NCBI RefSeq assembly: GCF_041821145.1
Contig: NZ_JBGUBC010000012.1
Coordinates: forward strand, 35,709-99,708
Source: Halopenitus sp041821145
GTDB taxonomy: Archaea > Halobacteriota > Halobacteria > Halobacteriales > Haloferacaceae
Direction: 5' to 3'
Length of the DNA: 64,000 nt
The position numbers and the translations under genes were made by a program. Shown in pieces: positions 52,324-60,851 of this stretch. Position 1 is the first letter of the stretch. Each line of letters starts with the position of its first letter. Below the pieces are notes generated by a model. That model saw nothing but the letters and a program-made list of their open reading frames with translations, was not told the DNA's origin and searched no databases.

Positions 52324-53631
52324 TCACTCGGTTGCGGTCTCGATTGCCTGATCCAGGTCCGCGAGGATGTCCGCAGGGTCCTCAAGGCCGACCGAGAGCC
52401 GGACCATGTCCTCGGTGACGCCGGCCGACAGCAGTTCCTCCTCGGTCAACTGCTGATGGGTCGTCGAGGCGGGGTGGATGATGAGCGTCTTCGCGTCGCC
52501 GACGTTGGCCAGAAGCGAGGCGAGTTCGGTGTTCTCCACCGTCGCCTTCGCTGCATCGTACCCGGCCTCCAGTCCGAAGGTGATCATCCCACCATAGCCG
52601 CCGTCGAGATACTCGCTTGCGGCCTCGTGGGTCTCGTGGTCCTCGAGACCGGGGTAGTTGACCCAGCTCACCTCGGGGTGGTCATCGAGATGTTCGGCGA
52701 CGATCTCGGCGTTCTCACAGTGTCGATCCATCCGGAACGGGAGCGTATTGAGCCCCTGGATCGTCTGCCAGGAGTCGAAGGGAGACTGCTGGCAGCCGAG
52801 ATCGCGCAGGCCGCGGGCGACGGCGGCATAGGTGAACGCGGCGTCGCCGAATCGCTCGGTGAAGTTGACCCCGTGGTAGGCGGGATTTTCACCGGCGATC
52901 TCCGGATACTTTTCGACGTTTTCGCCCCACGGGAAGCTGCCGCCGTCGACGAGGACGCCGCCGATCGTGGTGCCGGCACCGTGGATCCACTTGGTAGTGG
53001 AGTGCCACACGAGATCGGCACCGTGTTCGAGCGGGTTACAGAGGTACGGCGTCGCAAACGTATTGTCGACGAACAACGGCGCGTCGTGTTCGTGGGCAAT
53101 CTCGGCGATCGCCTCGATGTCGGGCGTCACCAGCGCGGGGTTGCCGATCGTCTCAAGATGGACGTAGGCGGTGTTCTCGTCGATCGCCTCGGCGTAGGCA
53201 TCGACGTCGAGCGTGTCGACGAACCGCGTGGAGACCCCGCGACGCTCGACGGTGTGGGTGAGGTACGTGTAGGTGCCGCCGTAAAGCGAGGAGGCGGAGA
53301 CGATGTTGTCGCCCGGCCCGGCGAGCAGGAACGTCGCGAGGTTCAACGCGGCCATCCCGGAACTCGTCGCGACGGCGGCGATACCCCCTTCCAGGGAGGC
53401 GATCCGCTCCTCAAGAACCGCGTTCGTCGGATTCATGATCCGCGAGTAGATGTTGCCGGGCTCCTCTAAGGCGAAAAGCGACGCTGCGTGGTCGGCGTCA
53501 TCGAAGGAGTAGGACGTCGTCTGGTAGATGGGCGTCGCTCGCGCGCCGGTCGTCGGGTCCGGCTTTCCGCCGGCGTGAAGGCTCCGGGTCGCGAACCGTT
53601 GCGTCTCGTCGTCCGCTGATTCGTCTGCCAT
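52324..53631 (-). CDS. metY: O-acetylhomoserine sulfhydrylase/aminocarboxypropyltransferase
   Basis: 435 residues. The PLP-dependent Cys/Met metabolism fold is evident: TRSLHAGGKPDPTTGARATP, YSRIMNPTNAVLEERIASLE, SSGMAALNLA and the PLP lysine in WHSTTKWIHGAGT. The C-terminal IIHPASTTHQQL is typical of O-acetylhomoserine sulfhydrylases. It makes homocysteine from O-acetylhomoserine and sulfide. metX, its usual partner, is not adjacent. Start MADESADDETQRF at 53631 is followed at once by conserved sequence. Confidence 0.88.
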   Translation of the reverse strand: MADESADDETQRFATRSLHAGGKPDPTTGARATPIYQTTSYSFDDADHAASLFALEEPGNIYSRIMNPTNAVLEERIASLEGGIAAVATSSGMAALNLATFLLAGPGDNIVSASSLYGGTYTYLTHTVERRGVSTRFVDTLDVDAYAEAIDENTAYVHLETIGNPALVTPDIEAIAEIAHEHDAPLFVDNTFATPYLCNPLEHGADLVWHSTTKWIHGAGTTIGGVLVDGGSFPWGENVEKYPEIAGENPAYHGVNFTERFGDAAFTYAAVARGLRDLGCQQSPFDSWQTIQGLNTLPFRMDRHCENAEIVAEHLDDHPEVSWVNYPGLEDHETHEAASEYLDGGYGGMITFGLEAGYDAAKATVENTELASLLANVGDAKTLIIHPASTTHQQLTEEELLSAGVTEDMVRLSVGLEDPADILADLDQAIETATE

Positions 53632-53751
53632 ACCCGTTTCCTCGACCGCCGTCGTGTTAAAGACACGCGGCCCCTGCAGGTCCTGCCGACGTTCCGGAGC
53701 CGTTCTCACGTACGGCTTCGGTTCGGCGTCCCACGCGACGCCCCGATTCGG

Positions 53752-53760
53752 TCTATTTAA
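53752..53760 (+). promoter_or_regulatory. TATA box of nmd3
   Basis: tctatttaa is centred about 30 nt before the nmd3 ATG at 53787, consistent with a short or absent leader. Confidence 0.45.
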
Positions 53761-53786
53761 CCGAGCGAGCGACCTACTGTCGGGCG

Positions 53787-54920
53787 ATGAGTCAGTCCCG
53801 GGAGTTCTGTCCCCGCTGTGGCGATCCGGTCCCCGAGCGCGCCGAGCCGCTTCCTGGCCGACCGCGCACGCGAGAGCGAAAGCTCTGTGACGACTGTTAT
53901 TTCGAGGACTTCGATCTCGTCGACGTCCCGGATCGGATCGAGGTGCTCGTCTGTTCCGGCTGTGGCGCGGTCCGCCGCGGGAATTCCTGGCGGGATGTCG
54001 AGGCGCGCGATTACACCGACGTCGCGATCGAGGAGACTGCGGAGCGCCTCGGCGTTCACGTCGACGCCCAGGAGGTCGAGTGGGGCGTCGAACCCGAGCA
54101 GGTCGATGAGAACACGATCCGGATGCACTGTCACTTTTCGGGGATCGTCAGGGGAACTCTCCGTGAGGAGTCCGTCACCGTTCCCGTCAAAATTTCCCGG
54201 GGAACCTGCGATCGCTGTGGCCATATCGCCGGCGGGTATTACGCCGCGATCGTCCAGGTTCGCGCGGACGGCCGCGATATCACTTCTCGGGAGCGACAGC
54301 GCGCCATCGAGATCGCACGATCACACGTGGCGGCCCAAGAGGAGAAAGGCGACCGTGAAGCCTTCATCACGGAGATTGACGAGACCGACGACGGCCCGAA
54401 CATCAAGATCTCCTCGAACGGACTCGGACAGGACGTCGCGACCCGGATCACGGAGCGACTTGGCGGGAGCTTCGAGTCCTATCCGACCCTCGTCACCGAG
54501 GATACCGACGGCAACGAGGTCTACCGGGTCACGTTCGCCATTCGGCTTCCCCGGTTCGCCCCCGGCGAGGTAGTTGATCCGAACGACGGCGACGGCCCCG
54601 TTCTCGTCACCGGCGTCTCAAAACGGGTTCGGGGGATCCGTCTGGCAAGCGGCGAGGAGTACGCTTCCGAGTTTGAGGAGGGGGCGGCCCCCGAGGCGGA
54701 CCGGATCGAAACTCACGAGGATGCGGTCGAGACGACCGTGGTGACCGTCGAGGACGAACACGCCGTCCAGGTGCTCGATCCGGAGACATACGAGGCCGTC
54801 ACGGTTCCAAATCCCGAGTTCTTCGAGGCCGACGCCGACGCGGCGCTCGCGGTGAAATACGACGGCGAGGTCTATCTGCTTCCGGATCAGGATCCTTCGA
54901 GGATCGACGAGGACGCGTAA
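53787..54920 (+). CDS. nmd3: Archaeal Nmd3-family ribosome biogenesis protein
   Basis: 377 residues. Four Cys pairs at the N-terminus (FCPRCGDP, LCDDCYF, VCSGCGAV, TCDRCGHI) form the zinc-binding NMD3 head. SNGLGQDVATRITERLGGSF is the central conserved segment. The C-terminal half continues as beta domains (VTGVSKRVRGIRLASGE). Eukaryotic Nmd3 escorts the 60S subunit out of the nucleus; archaeal versions lack the export tail and likely aid large-subunit maturation. Confidence 0.9.
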   Translation: MSQSREFCPRCGDPVPERAEPLPGRPRTRERKLCDDCYFEDFDLVDVPDRIEVLVCSGCGAVRRGNSWRDVEARDYTDVAIEETAERLGVHVDAQEVEWGVEPEQVDENTIRMHCHFSGIVRGTLREESVTVPVKISRGTCDRCGHIAGGYYAAIVQVRADGRDITSRERQRAIEIARSHVAAQEEKGDREAFITEIDETDDGPNIKISSNGLGQDVATRITERLGGSFESYPTLVTEDTDGNEVYRVTFAIRLPRFAPGEVVDPNDGDGPVLVTGVSKRVRGIRLASGEEYASEFEEGAAPEADRIETHEDAVETTVVTVEDEHAVQVLDPETYEAVTVPNPEFFEADADAALAVKYDGEVYLLPDQDPSRIDEDA

Positions 54921-54968
54921 TCGAGAACGCGTGAGTGTGTGAGCGAGATCCCGCGTTCGACGCGGGAA

Positions 54969-55163
54969 TCAGTCGGCGCGTGCGGGCGTCGCGTCCACAC
55001 GCCGTCTCGTCGACCGTTCAGATTCGTCCACGTCGATGCCGTGCCGTTCCAACTGTTCGAGGAACTCGCTCTCGTCGATCCCGGCCCGGGATGCCGCTTG
55101 CGACAGTGTCAGCGTTCCCGAGTCGTACAGCGTGAGCGCCGTCGACAGCCCGTGGAATGCCAT
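54969..55163 (-). CDS. Small HTH-like protein (UPF0175-type)
   Basis: 64 residues. LYDSGTLTLSQAASRAGIDE followed by EFLEQLERHGIDVDE is the pattern of UPF0175-type small proteins, which resemble antitoxin HTH domains. No toxin-like partner is adjacent: nmd3 converges on one side and an operator-like palindrome lies on the other. A regulatory role is possible but unproven. TATA-like attcataat lies about 25 nt before the ATG on the minus strand. Confidence 0.65.
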   Translation of the reverse strand: MAFHGLSTALTLYDSGTLTLSQAASRAGIDESEFLEQLERHGIDVDESERSTRRRVDATPARAD

Positions 55164-55223
55164 GTTTCCTGATGGGTCGTGATTGATTATGAATGTTACT
55201 ATGTCCTAGGGGGGATATTCAGA

Positions 55224-55240
55224 CCTTATATGATATAAGG
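55224..55240. promoter_or_regulatory. 17-bp perfect palindrome (odd-centred) in a divergent spacer
   Basis: Arms CCTTATAT and ATATAAGG flank a single G. The palindrome contains TATA-like sequence on both strands and lies between the small HTH-like gene (minus) and the tiny membrane protein gene (plus). Nearby, CATTCG and CGAATG form a second, wider inverted repeat (about 55244-55271). The layout suggests regulator binding or a symmetric promoter. Confidence 0.5.
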
Positions 55241-55369
55241 CCACATTCGAGAAGCGGCGATGACACGAATGCATTTAAGAGTCATTCGAAGATCGGGAAC
55301 GACGACAGCCGTCGACCCGGTCGAACCGTGGACACAGGAGTTATGTCCGCCTGCGGTCCTATTCGGAAC

Positions 55370-55453
55370 ATGGACCGACAGAAATTCTTCGCGCTGTTCT
55401 TCGCGTTCCTGATGGTCAGTTCGATGGTTGCCTGGGGCGTCTCGCTCATCTAG
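55370..55453 (+). CDS. Tiny single-span membrane protein (27 residues)
   Basis: MDRQKFFALFFAFLMVSSMV followed by AWGVSLI is a complete hydrophobic helix with a positively charged N-terminus, so the protein would insert with its start inside the cell. A good TATA-like gcatttaag (55271-55279) lies upstream, predicting a leader of about 65 nt. An in-frame ATG 27 nt upstream (MSACGPIRN) is an alternative start. No family is recognised. Small single-span proteins often regulate larger membrane partners; that is speculation here. Confidence 0.5.
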   Translation: MDRQKFFALFFAFLMVSSMVAWGVSLI

Positions 55454-55532
55454 CCAGGACCTCATCGTTCACCGACTTATCGGATTTCCCTCCTTCGTTG
55501 AGGCCCGCGCACGCTTCTCGTGACCCGACTCC

Positions 55533-57416
55533 TCAGCCGTCGCCCCAGACGTCCGAGAGGGGATGGTTTTCACGCCGCTTCGCGTCGCGTTCGGATCGGG
55601 TGTCCGACCGGTTTTGATCGCTGACGTCGTTCGATCCCGTCGTCCGATCGGTGCGATTTTCCCCTCCCTCGCGGGTCGACGGCGGGGTCGTTTCGGCGGT
55701 GGACGGGGCGGTAGTTGGAGTCGCCTCGATCCCTCCGAGTGCGGTCTCGGGATCCACCTCGGGAAGGTCGGGCGTGGACATCGCCCGGATCTGGTCCGCG
55801 AACCACGGCGGTACGTCGGCGCGTGCGCGATCGAAGAGGTCGAGAATCGAGTCGTCGGCGAGATACGTCGCACCGGCGTCGTCCGGCGCACGCACGACGC
55901 GTCCGCACGCCTGGATGACGGTTCGAAGCGCCGCACGGTGGTACCACGCCCACTGTCCCTCCTCCAGGCGTCGGGCGACCCGCGAGTCGTTCGTGTTCAG
56001 ATAGGGCGCCTTACAGATCACCTGCCAGCGACACAGATCGTCGCGAAGATCGAGTGCCTCCTCCATCTTCACCGAGACGAACACTTCCGGATCGTCGCTC
56101 GCCTTCCAGGTCTCGAGTTCGTCGTCGCGAGTCACCTTCGTGTGTCGGCGCAGCCGCGGCGCCACGCCGAGATCGCCAAGCCGATCCACGAGCCGGTCGG
56201 CGATCGCGTACGAGTGGGCGTGGATCAGTCCCTTCTCGTGGGGATGTTCCGCCATCAGCCGGACGATCAGGTCGGCGATCCGGGGGATCGTCCGGTCGCG
56301 GTGTTCGTAGGTCATCTTTCCCTGCGTGACGTCGTACAGCGGCCGATTCTCGAGCGGGAAGGTGTGATCGACGTCCACGAGCGCGACGTCGTCGGGATCG
56401 AGACCCACGCCGCGACAGAACGCCTCCTTCGAGAGGATCGTCGCCGACAACAGCGCGAACCGGTTCCCTCGATCCCAGACCGTATGTCGGAGATAGCGGG
56501 CCGGATCGAGCGGCTTGATCGTGATCGTCGTTCCCTCGCCGCCGGGCTGGTCGACGACCCACGTGGTGGCGCTTTCCCGGTCGCGGTAGTCCTCCAGAAA
56601 CCACCCGAGTTCGCCGATCAGCTCCTGGAGGCGGTCGCGGCGAGCGACCTCCTCGGCGTCGAGTTCCGATCGTCCGACGAGGTCGTCCTTTGCGCGCTCA
56701 CAGACGTCACGCAGTTGCTCGACGAACCGGGCGGTGCGATCGAGGGGGCCGTGATCGCTGTTCGATCCGGCATCGGAACGGGGCTCGGAACCGGAGATGT
56801 CGGGCACTCCCACGTCTTCCCACACCGGCACTCGATCCGGCGAAAGCTCGATCGTCGCGTACATCTCGGCCCACTCGGCGAGGCCGTGCGCCTCGTCGAT
56901 CACGACCACGTCGCGTTTCCCGAACACCTCCGATCCGGCCGTTTGCATGAAGTACGCGAGCGTCATGGCGGCAAACCGCCGTGAAGAGGCGATCGCTCGG
57001 TCGGAAAAGTACGGACACCGGTGTTTCACGCTGCAGTCGAACCCACGCTGGCGAGCGCAGGGCGCACGGTTGACGGGGGTGTCGTGTTCTCCCGGCAGAA
57101 TGCAGGCGTAATTCGACTTGCCGCGGATCACGTTTAGATCCTCGAGGAGTTCGTCGGCCGCGACGTCGTCGAGTTGGGAAACCTGGGGTGTCGTGTAATA
57201 CGCTCCGGTCGCCTGCCGCGGATCGGCCGCCTCGACGGTCCGTGCACCCCCCATGATCGACCGGGCGAGAAGCGACTTCCCGCTGCCGGTCGGCGCGCGG
57301 ACGAGGACGACCTCGTTGCCCGTCGCGAAGGCGTCACGGATATCGTGGAGGGCTTGCTCCTGGGCACCGCGAAAGCTCGGGGCGGGGAACTCCGTGAGAA
57401 TCCGGTCGGGGTCCAC
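55533..57416 (-). CDS. Rad3/XPD/DinG-type iron-sulfur DNA helicase
   Basis: 627 residues. Walker A is VRAPTGSGKSLLARS, the DEAH box is VVVIDEAHGLAEW, and four Cys in the early insert (YACILPG, RAPCARQ, FDCSVKHRCPYF) match the XPD-type [4Fe-4S] domain. Helicase motif VI region reads RTVIQACGRVVRA. The C-terminal 70 residues are low-complexity, Ser/Thr/Arg-rich. Such 5'-3' helicases unwind DNA in repair or resolve unusual structures. A G-quadruplex-prone tract lies just upstream of the neighbouring gene, which may be chance. Confidence 0.88.
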   Translation of the reverse strand: MDPDRILTEFPAPSFRGAQEQALHDIRDAFATGNEVVLVRAPTGSGKSLLARSIMGGARTVEAADPRQATGAYYTTPQVSQLDDVAADELLEDLNVIRGKSNYACILPGEHDTPVNRAPCARQRGFDCSVKHRCPYFSDRAIASSRRFAAMTLAYFMQTAGSEVFGKRDVVVIDEAHGLAEWAEMYATIELSPDRVPVWEDVGVPDISGSEPRSDAGSNSDHGPLDRTARFVEQLRDVCERAKDDLVGRSELDAEEVARRDRLQELIGELGWFLEDYRDRESATTWVVDQPGGEGTTITIKPLDPARYLRHTVWDRGNRFALLSATILSKEAFCRGVGLDPDDVALVDVDHTFPLENRPLYDVTQGKMTYEHRDRTIPRIADLIVRLMAEHPHEKGLIHAHSYAIADRLVDRLGDLGVAPRLRRHTKVTRDDELETWKASDDPEVFVSVKMEEALDLRDDLCRWQVICKAPYLNTNDSRVARRLEEGQWAWYHRAALRTVIQACGRVVRAPDDAGATYLADDSILDLFDRARADVPPWFADQIRAMSTPDLPEVDPETALGGIEATPTTAPSTAETTPPSTREGGENRTDRTTGSNDVSDQNRSDTRSERDAKRRENHPLSDVWGDG

Positions 57417-57481
57417 ACTTTCGGGTCCGTTGCGATCGGAGTAAACCTATCGGAAGACGGGAGCTAGCCGGACACGCCGAT

Positions 57482-57718
57482 TCACTCCGTGTGGTCCTCG
57501 TTCTCACAGGAACTTCGAAGCCGTTCGACGTCGGCGGCGACCGGCTCTCGATCCTCGGGAAGCCGCTCTACGCATTCGAAACAGAGGAAGAACTCGGAGC
57601 CGTCGACGAGTTCGAGAGTCATCCCTTGGGTAGACTCGAACGCGAAGCTCCAGAGATCGCCGATCCCGCCCGCGATCCGGATCTCGGATTTACAGACTGC
57701 ACACGACTGCGTCGCCAT
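57482..57718 (-). CDS. Small zinc-ribbon-like protein
   Basis: 78 residues. CAVC near the N-terminus and CFEC near the middle make a four-Cys zinc site in a compact domain (FFLCFECVERLPEDRE), with further Cys at the tail. Start MATQSCAVCKSE at 57718. It is upstream of, and on the same strand as, the helicase gene with a 65-nt gap, so they may share a transcript. Zinc-ribbon microproteins are common in haloarchaea and mostly uncharacterised. Confidence 0.68.
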   Translation of the reverse strand: MATQSCAVCKSEIRIAGGIGDLWSFAFESTQGMTLELVDGSEFFLCFECVERLPEDREPVAADVERLRSSCENEDHTE

Positions 57719-57820
57719 GCTTACGATTTGAAACGCCGACGGATAGGCATGTCGACCGGTTGGGAATCCACCCTTCACTCGGTGCATGCGTCTGTACGCC
57801 CGTGCATTTGTCCGTTCGAT

Positions 57821-57922
57821 TCCCTGCCTTTCCCCTTCCCTCCCCTCCCTGCCTTTCCCCTCCCCTCCCCTCCCTGCCTTTCCCCTCCCCTCCCTGCCTT
57901 TCCCCTCCCTTCCCTTCTGCCC
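57821..57922. repeat. Polypyrimidine tract of repeated tccctgcctttcccc units
   Basis: About 100 nt of almost pure C and T on the plus strand, in four copies of a tccctgcctttcccc-based unit with linking ctccc runs. The minus strand is a run of G3-G4 blocks (ggggagggg, gggaggggagggg). It lies upstream of the zinc-ribbon gene, 100-200 nt before its start. Such a tract can form triplex (H-DNA) and G-quadruplex structures. Confidence 0.9.
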
Positions 57923-57954
57923 GTCCGCAGCGATACGGCGGTCACGCCGAACCC

Positions 57955-58515
57955 TCACGGGCGCCAGGATTCCGCATCGAGGAGCCATAACGTACCGACG
58001 GCGATGACGCCTCCGGTGAGCCCGGAGAGTACAGTGAATCCGGGGGCAGGCGACAGGAAGATCGAAGCGAGGAGAACGACGGATCCGACCAGGAGAACTG
58101 GCGTGTGCTGGCGGATCGTGGCGATCACGATCGGAGCGACCGCCGTTCCCGTGATCGCCGTCATGAGAACGAAGGTCCCCGCCGGCGTGATCTCCGGGAT
58201 CGGCGAGGTCGTCGCGATGAGTCCGGCCCGAATCCCGAATCCGATCACTCCGATTGCACTGGCGACGGGGATCGCGGCTGCAGACCACGGGGTCACGGAC
58301 CGACCGGCGATCGCGACCGCCGCGGCCGCAAGGAGAACGACCCCGACGACGAGAAGCGCAGGCGAGAGGATCGATGTGCCGGTAGTCGGATCCTCGAGGA
58401 TCGACCCGAGCGCGGACGATCCACTCGCGTTCCAGACGGCGATCGAGCCGCCGGTCGCGAGGATCCCGGCCGGAAGGAGAACGATCGCGCGACTGCGGCG
58501 ACTGAGTCGTAACAT
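57955..58515 (-). CDS. Hypothetical membrane protein, about five helices
   Basis: 186 residues, mostly hydrophobic: AIVLLPAGILATGGSIAV, SPALLVVGVVLLAAAAVAI, AIPVASAIGVIGFGIRAGL, APIVIATIRQHTPVLLVGS and GLTGGVIAVGTLWLL. Loops contain short polar segments but no catalytic motif. I recognise no family. Its start faces the coiled-coil zinc-ribbon gene across a 211-nt spacer that holds a TATA-like cctataaaa on the plus strand. Confidence 0.66.
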   Translation of the reverse strand: MLRLSRRSRAIVLLPAGILATGGSIAVWNASGSSALGSILEDPTTGTSILSPALLVVGVVLLAAAAVAIAGRSVTPWSAAAIPVASAIGVIGFGIRAGLIATTSPIPEITPAGTFVLMTAITGTAVAPIVIATIRQHTPVLLVGSVVLLASIFLSPAPGFTVLSGLTGGVIAVGTLWLLDAESWRP

Positions 58516-58565
58516 ACCGAGGACGCCGATGTCCGACCTGAAAAGTCGCCCGGTAAGGGTGGATG

Positions 58566-58672
58566 CGTGCCTATAAAAACGTCCGCCATCAAAATTAGTC
58601 CGTGTTGGGGCCGGATCGAACCCGTTTCGGACGATTGCCGTTCGAAACGACGATCATCGGTACGATCACGCG
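58566..58672 (+). other. Spacer with an orphan TATA-like box and a 7-bp inverted repeat
   Basis: A good TATA-like cctataaaa (58570-58578) lies 150 nt before the next gene, which has its own closer box (cttacttat at about 58676). Between them, CGTTTCG (58623-58629) and CGAAACG (58643-58649) form an inverted repeat. A small RNA or leader is possible; nothing else is visible. Confidence 0.2.
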
Positions 58673-58726
58673 CAAGCTTACTTATGTACCGCCGTCGAAA
58701 GGAACACGATAGATGGGTCTGATCCG

Positions 58727-59533
58727 ATGACGCTATCAGCGGGGGACGACTGGCCGGAGGACTTGGAGGATCTCCAGAGCGACGGCCAACGGGAACTGCT
58801 CGCACGAGCCATCGTCAACCTCGCGGAGGAACGCGACATCGATGTCCCCGACGCCGAGACGATCGAGAGCATTCGCTCGGATCTCCAAAGCGTCGAACGC
58901 GACGTCGAGACCGTTGAGCGCGACGTCAATGGGCTCGACGCCGACGTGGAGACGCTTGAAAACGAACTCGATGAGAAGATCTCGGACGTCCGAAGCCGTG
59001 TGATACAGGTCCTCAAGGAGGCCGAATCTCGCTCGCCCAAGGACCATGATCATCCGGAACTCGCCGAGGAGATCGACGGAATCGCGTCGGCGCTCGACGA
59101 TCTGGTGATGCGGATGGACGGCTTGGAGGACGACTACGCGGCGACGGAGGCCCTGAGCGAGTCGGTCGCGGATCACGACGAGCAGCTGGCCGACTTCGAG
59201 GTGAAACTCACCCGGGTGGCAAAGGGGGTCGTGAGCACGCAACGGCGGCTCGGGAAGCTGGAAGCGCTTCGCTCGCGCCGGAAGGCGCTCGAGGACATCC
59301 TTTCGCGGGCGAACTATCACGGGATCACGAAGGCCGCCTGCGAGAACTGTGAGGAGACGGTCTACGTGGGCCTACTCGGCGAGCCGCGGTGTCCCCACTG
59401 TGACAGCCACTTCGCATCCGTCGAGCCGAAATCCGGCTTCTTCGGGAAACCGTGGCTCACCATCGGCGATCGCCCGGCGCTGGAAGGCGAGATCGAGGGA
59501 CCGGACGACGCCGAGGACATTCTGGAGGACTGA
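58727..59533 (+). CDS. Coiled-coil protein with C-terminal zinc ribbon
   Basis: 268 residues. The N-terminal third is a long coiled coil with heptad-like repeats (IRSDLQSVERDVETVERDV, VETLENELDEKISDV), continuing through residue 180. A zinc ribbon (CENCEETVY and CPHCDSHF) and an acidic tail follow. The plan suggests a scaffold that brings a zinc-ribbon domain to a partner. Co-transcribed with the repeat-rich protein 2 nt downstream and probably near tfs. Family not recognised. Confidence 0.66.
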   Translation: MTLSAGDDWPEDLEDLQSDGQRELLARAIVNLAEERDIDVPDAETIESIRSDLQSVERDVETVERDVNGLDADVETLENELDEKISDVRSRVIQVLKEAESRSPKDHDHPELAEEIDGIASALDDLVMRMDGLEDDYAATEALSESVADHDEQLADFEVKLTRVAKGVVSTQRRLGKLEALRSRRKALEDILSRANYHGITKAACENCEETVYVGLLGEPRCPHCDSHFASVEPKSGFFGKPWLTIGDRPALEGEIEGPDDAEDILED

Positions 59534-59535
59534 GG

Positions 59536-60348
59536 ATGGACGACGACGCCACCGACCCTGACGACGCCGGAGATCCCACCGACAGCGCCGATTTTGACGA
59601 CCCTGGTGCGGATTTTGACGACCCTGACACCGACGATTCCGACGTGGATGACGCCGACCGCGAGCCGATTGATCTCTCGGAGAGGCACGAATCGGAAGCC
59701 ACCACCGACTGGACGTTCGGTCCGGTCGATGAGTCCGGAACAAACGATGAATCGGCTGGAACAAGCGATGACTCGGCTGGAACAAGCGATGACTCGGCTG
59801 GAACAAGCGATGAACTGGCTGAAACCGACGAGCCGGTCGAAGAGGTATCGACGGAGCCGACGGACGCCGATCGCGTGGTCGGTCTCGACGAGACGATGTC
59901 GGAACTCGAGACTGGCTCGGACTCGATCGAGGCGGATGTAGCGGGCGATCCCTTCACGGAACTCGACGCGGACGACGGGTTTTCGGCTTCGGCAGCGGAT
60001 CGATCCGGGTCCGATTCGACCATCGAGGACGGAGACGACGATCCCTTCCAGCAGATGGACGTCGACGTGGTGACCGACGACGTCTGGGAGAGCCTCGATG
60101 CGGAGGGATCGAGCTTCGAGATCGGCGGGGAGGCGAAACTGGTCGATGAGGACGAACGTTACGAGGAACACCTCGTCGCGAAGCGACAGTACTGTCACCG
60201 CTGTCCTCACTTTAGCGCCCCCCCAACTGTCGAATGCAACCACGAGGAAACGACGATCGTCGAGGTGATCGGTGTTGACGAATTTCGGGTGCGAAACTGT
60301 CCGATGGTGACCGATGGCGAACCGGAATTCGATCGCACCGACCGATAG
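59536..60348 (+). CDS. Acidic repeat protein with a C-terminal Cys cluster
   Basis: 270 residues. The first 200 are extremely acidic and low in complexity, with three copies of a seven-residue AGTSDDS unit (about residues 75-95). The last 60 residues form a compact domain with RQYCHRCPHF, TVECNHEE and VRNCPMV, likely binding zinc or an iron-sulfur cluster. Start at 59536 is 2 nt after the coiled-coil gene stop, so the two are one operon. No family recognised. Confidence 0.64.
   Translation: MDDDATDPDDAGDPTDSADFDDPGADFDDPDTDDSDVDDADREPIDLSERHESEATTDWTFGPVDESGTNDESAGTSDDSAGTSDDSAGTSDELAETDEPVEEVSTEPTDADRVVGLDETMSELETGSDSIEADVAGDPFTELDADDGFSASAADRSGSDSTIEDGDDDPFQQMDVDVVTDDVWESLDAEGSSFEIGGEAKLVDEDERYEEHLVAKRQYCHRCPHFSAPPTVECNHEETTIVEVIGVDEFRVRNCPMVTDGEPEFDRTDR
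59754..59820. repeat. 21-bp tandem repeats in the acidic repeat protein
   Basis: The unit ggctggaacaagcgatgact recurs about three and a half times in frame and encodes AGTSDDS. The copies are almost identical, suggesting recent expansion. Confidence 0.75.
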
Positions 60349-60406
60349 TCCGAGCCGGCAGTCGGCGACGTCGCCTGGCGGAACGAACGGTTCAAACGGC
60401 GTGAAC

Positions 60407-60415
60407 GTATATCAT
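60407..60415 (+). promoter_or_regulatory. TATA box of tfs
   Basis: gtatatcat is centred about 21-24 nt before the tfs ATG at 60432, consistent with a leaderless transcript. Confidence 0.45.
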
Positions 60416-60431
60416 TAGAGACGAGTCATTA

Positions 60432-60761
60432 ATGCAATTCTGTCAGGAGTGTGGATCGATGATGGTGTCGGTCGACGGAGAGATGGTCTGTCAAAACCCC
60501 GACTGCGGGGCCACGAGCAGTCGTGACGACGACCTCGCGGAGCAGTTCGTCTCGACCGAGGAACAAAGCGACGACGACCTCATCGAGACGGAGGAGGGAG
60601 CGAACTTCGAAGGGAAGCCGACCGCCACCGACGTGACCTGTGACGAATGTGGCCACGGCGAGGCGTGGTACACGATCAAACAGACCGGCAGCGCCGACGA
60701 ACCGCCGACGCGATTCTTCAAATGCACGGAGTGTGGACATCGGTGGCGCGGATACAACTGA
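60432..60761 (+). CDS. tfs: Transcription factor S (TFS, TFIIS/RPB9-like)
   Basis: 109 residues. N-terminal zinc ribbon CQECGSM and CQNPDCGA, an acidic linker, then the C-terminal ribbon CDECGHG and CTECGHRW. The hairpin between them carries the Asp-Glu pair (SADEPPTRFF) that enters the polymerase active site. TFS stimulates transcript cleavage to rescue backtracked RNA polymerase. Length and motifs are standard. Confidence 0.94.
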   Translation: MQFCQECGSMMVSVDGEMVCQNPDCGATSSRDDDLAEQFVSTEEQSDDDLIETEEGANFEGKPTATDVTCDECGHGEAWYTIKQTGSADEPPTRFFKCTECGHRWRGYN

Positions 60762-60851
60762 TCGTCTCCGTTCGCGCCCGACCCCCTTCACTGTCCCATC
60801 TCTCCGCGTCGATCCCTACCCTTACCCGTCTTGCGCGAGACAACCCCCGTA

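Noticed and set aside
58600..58672. Possible tRNA-like element because of T-loop-like strings (gttcgaaac, gatcgaac)
   Set aside because: No acceptor stem, anticodon arm or CCA-proximal pairing could be found.
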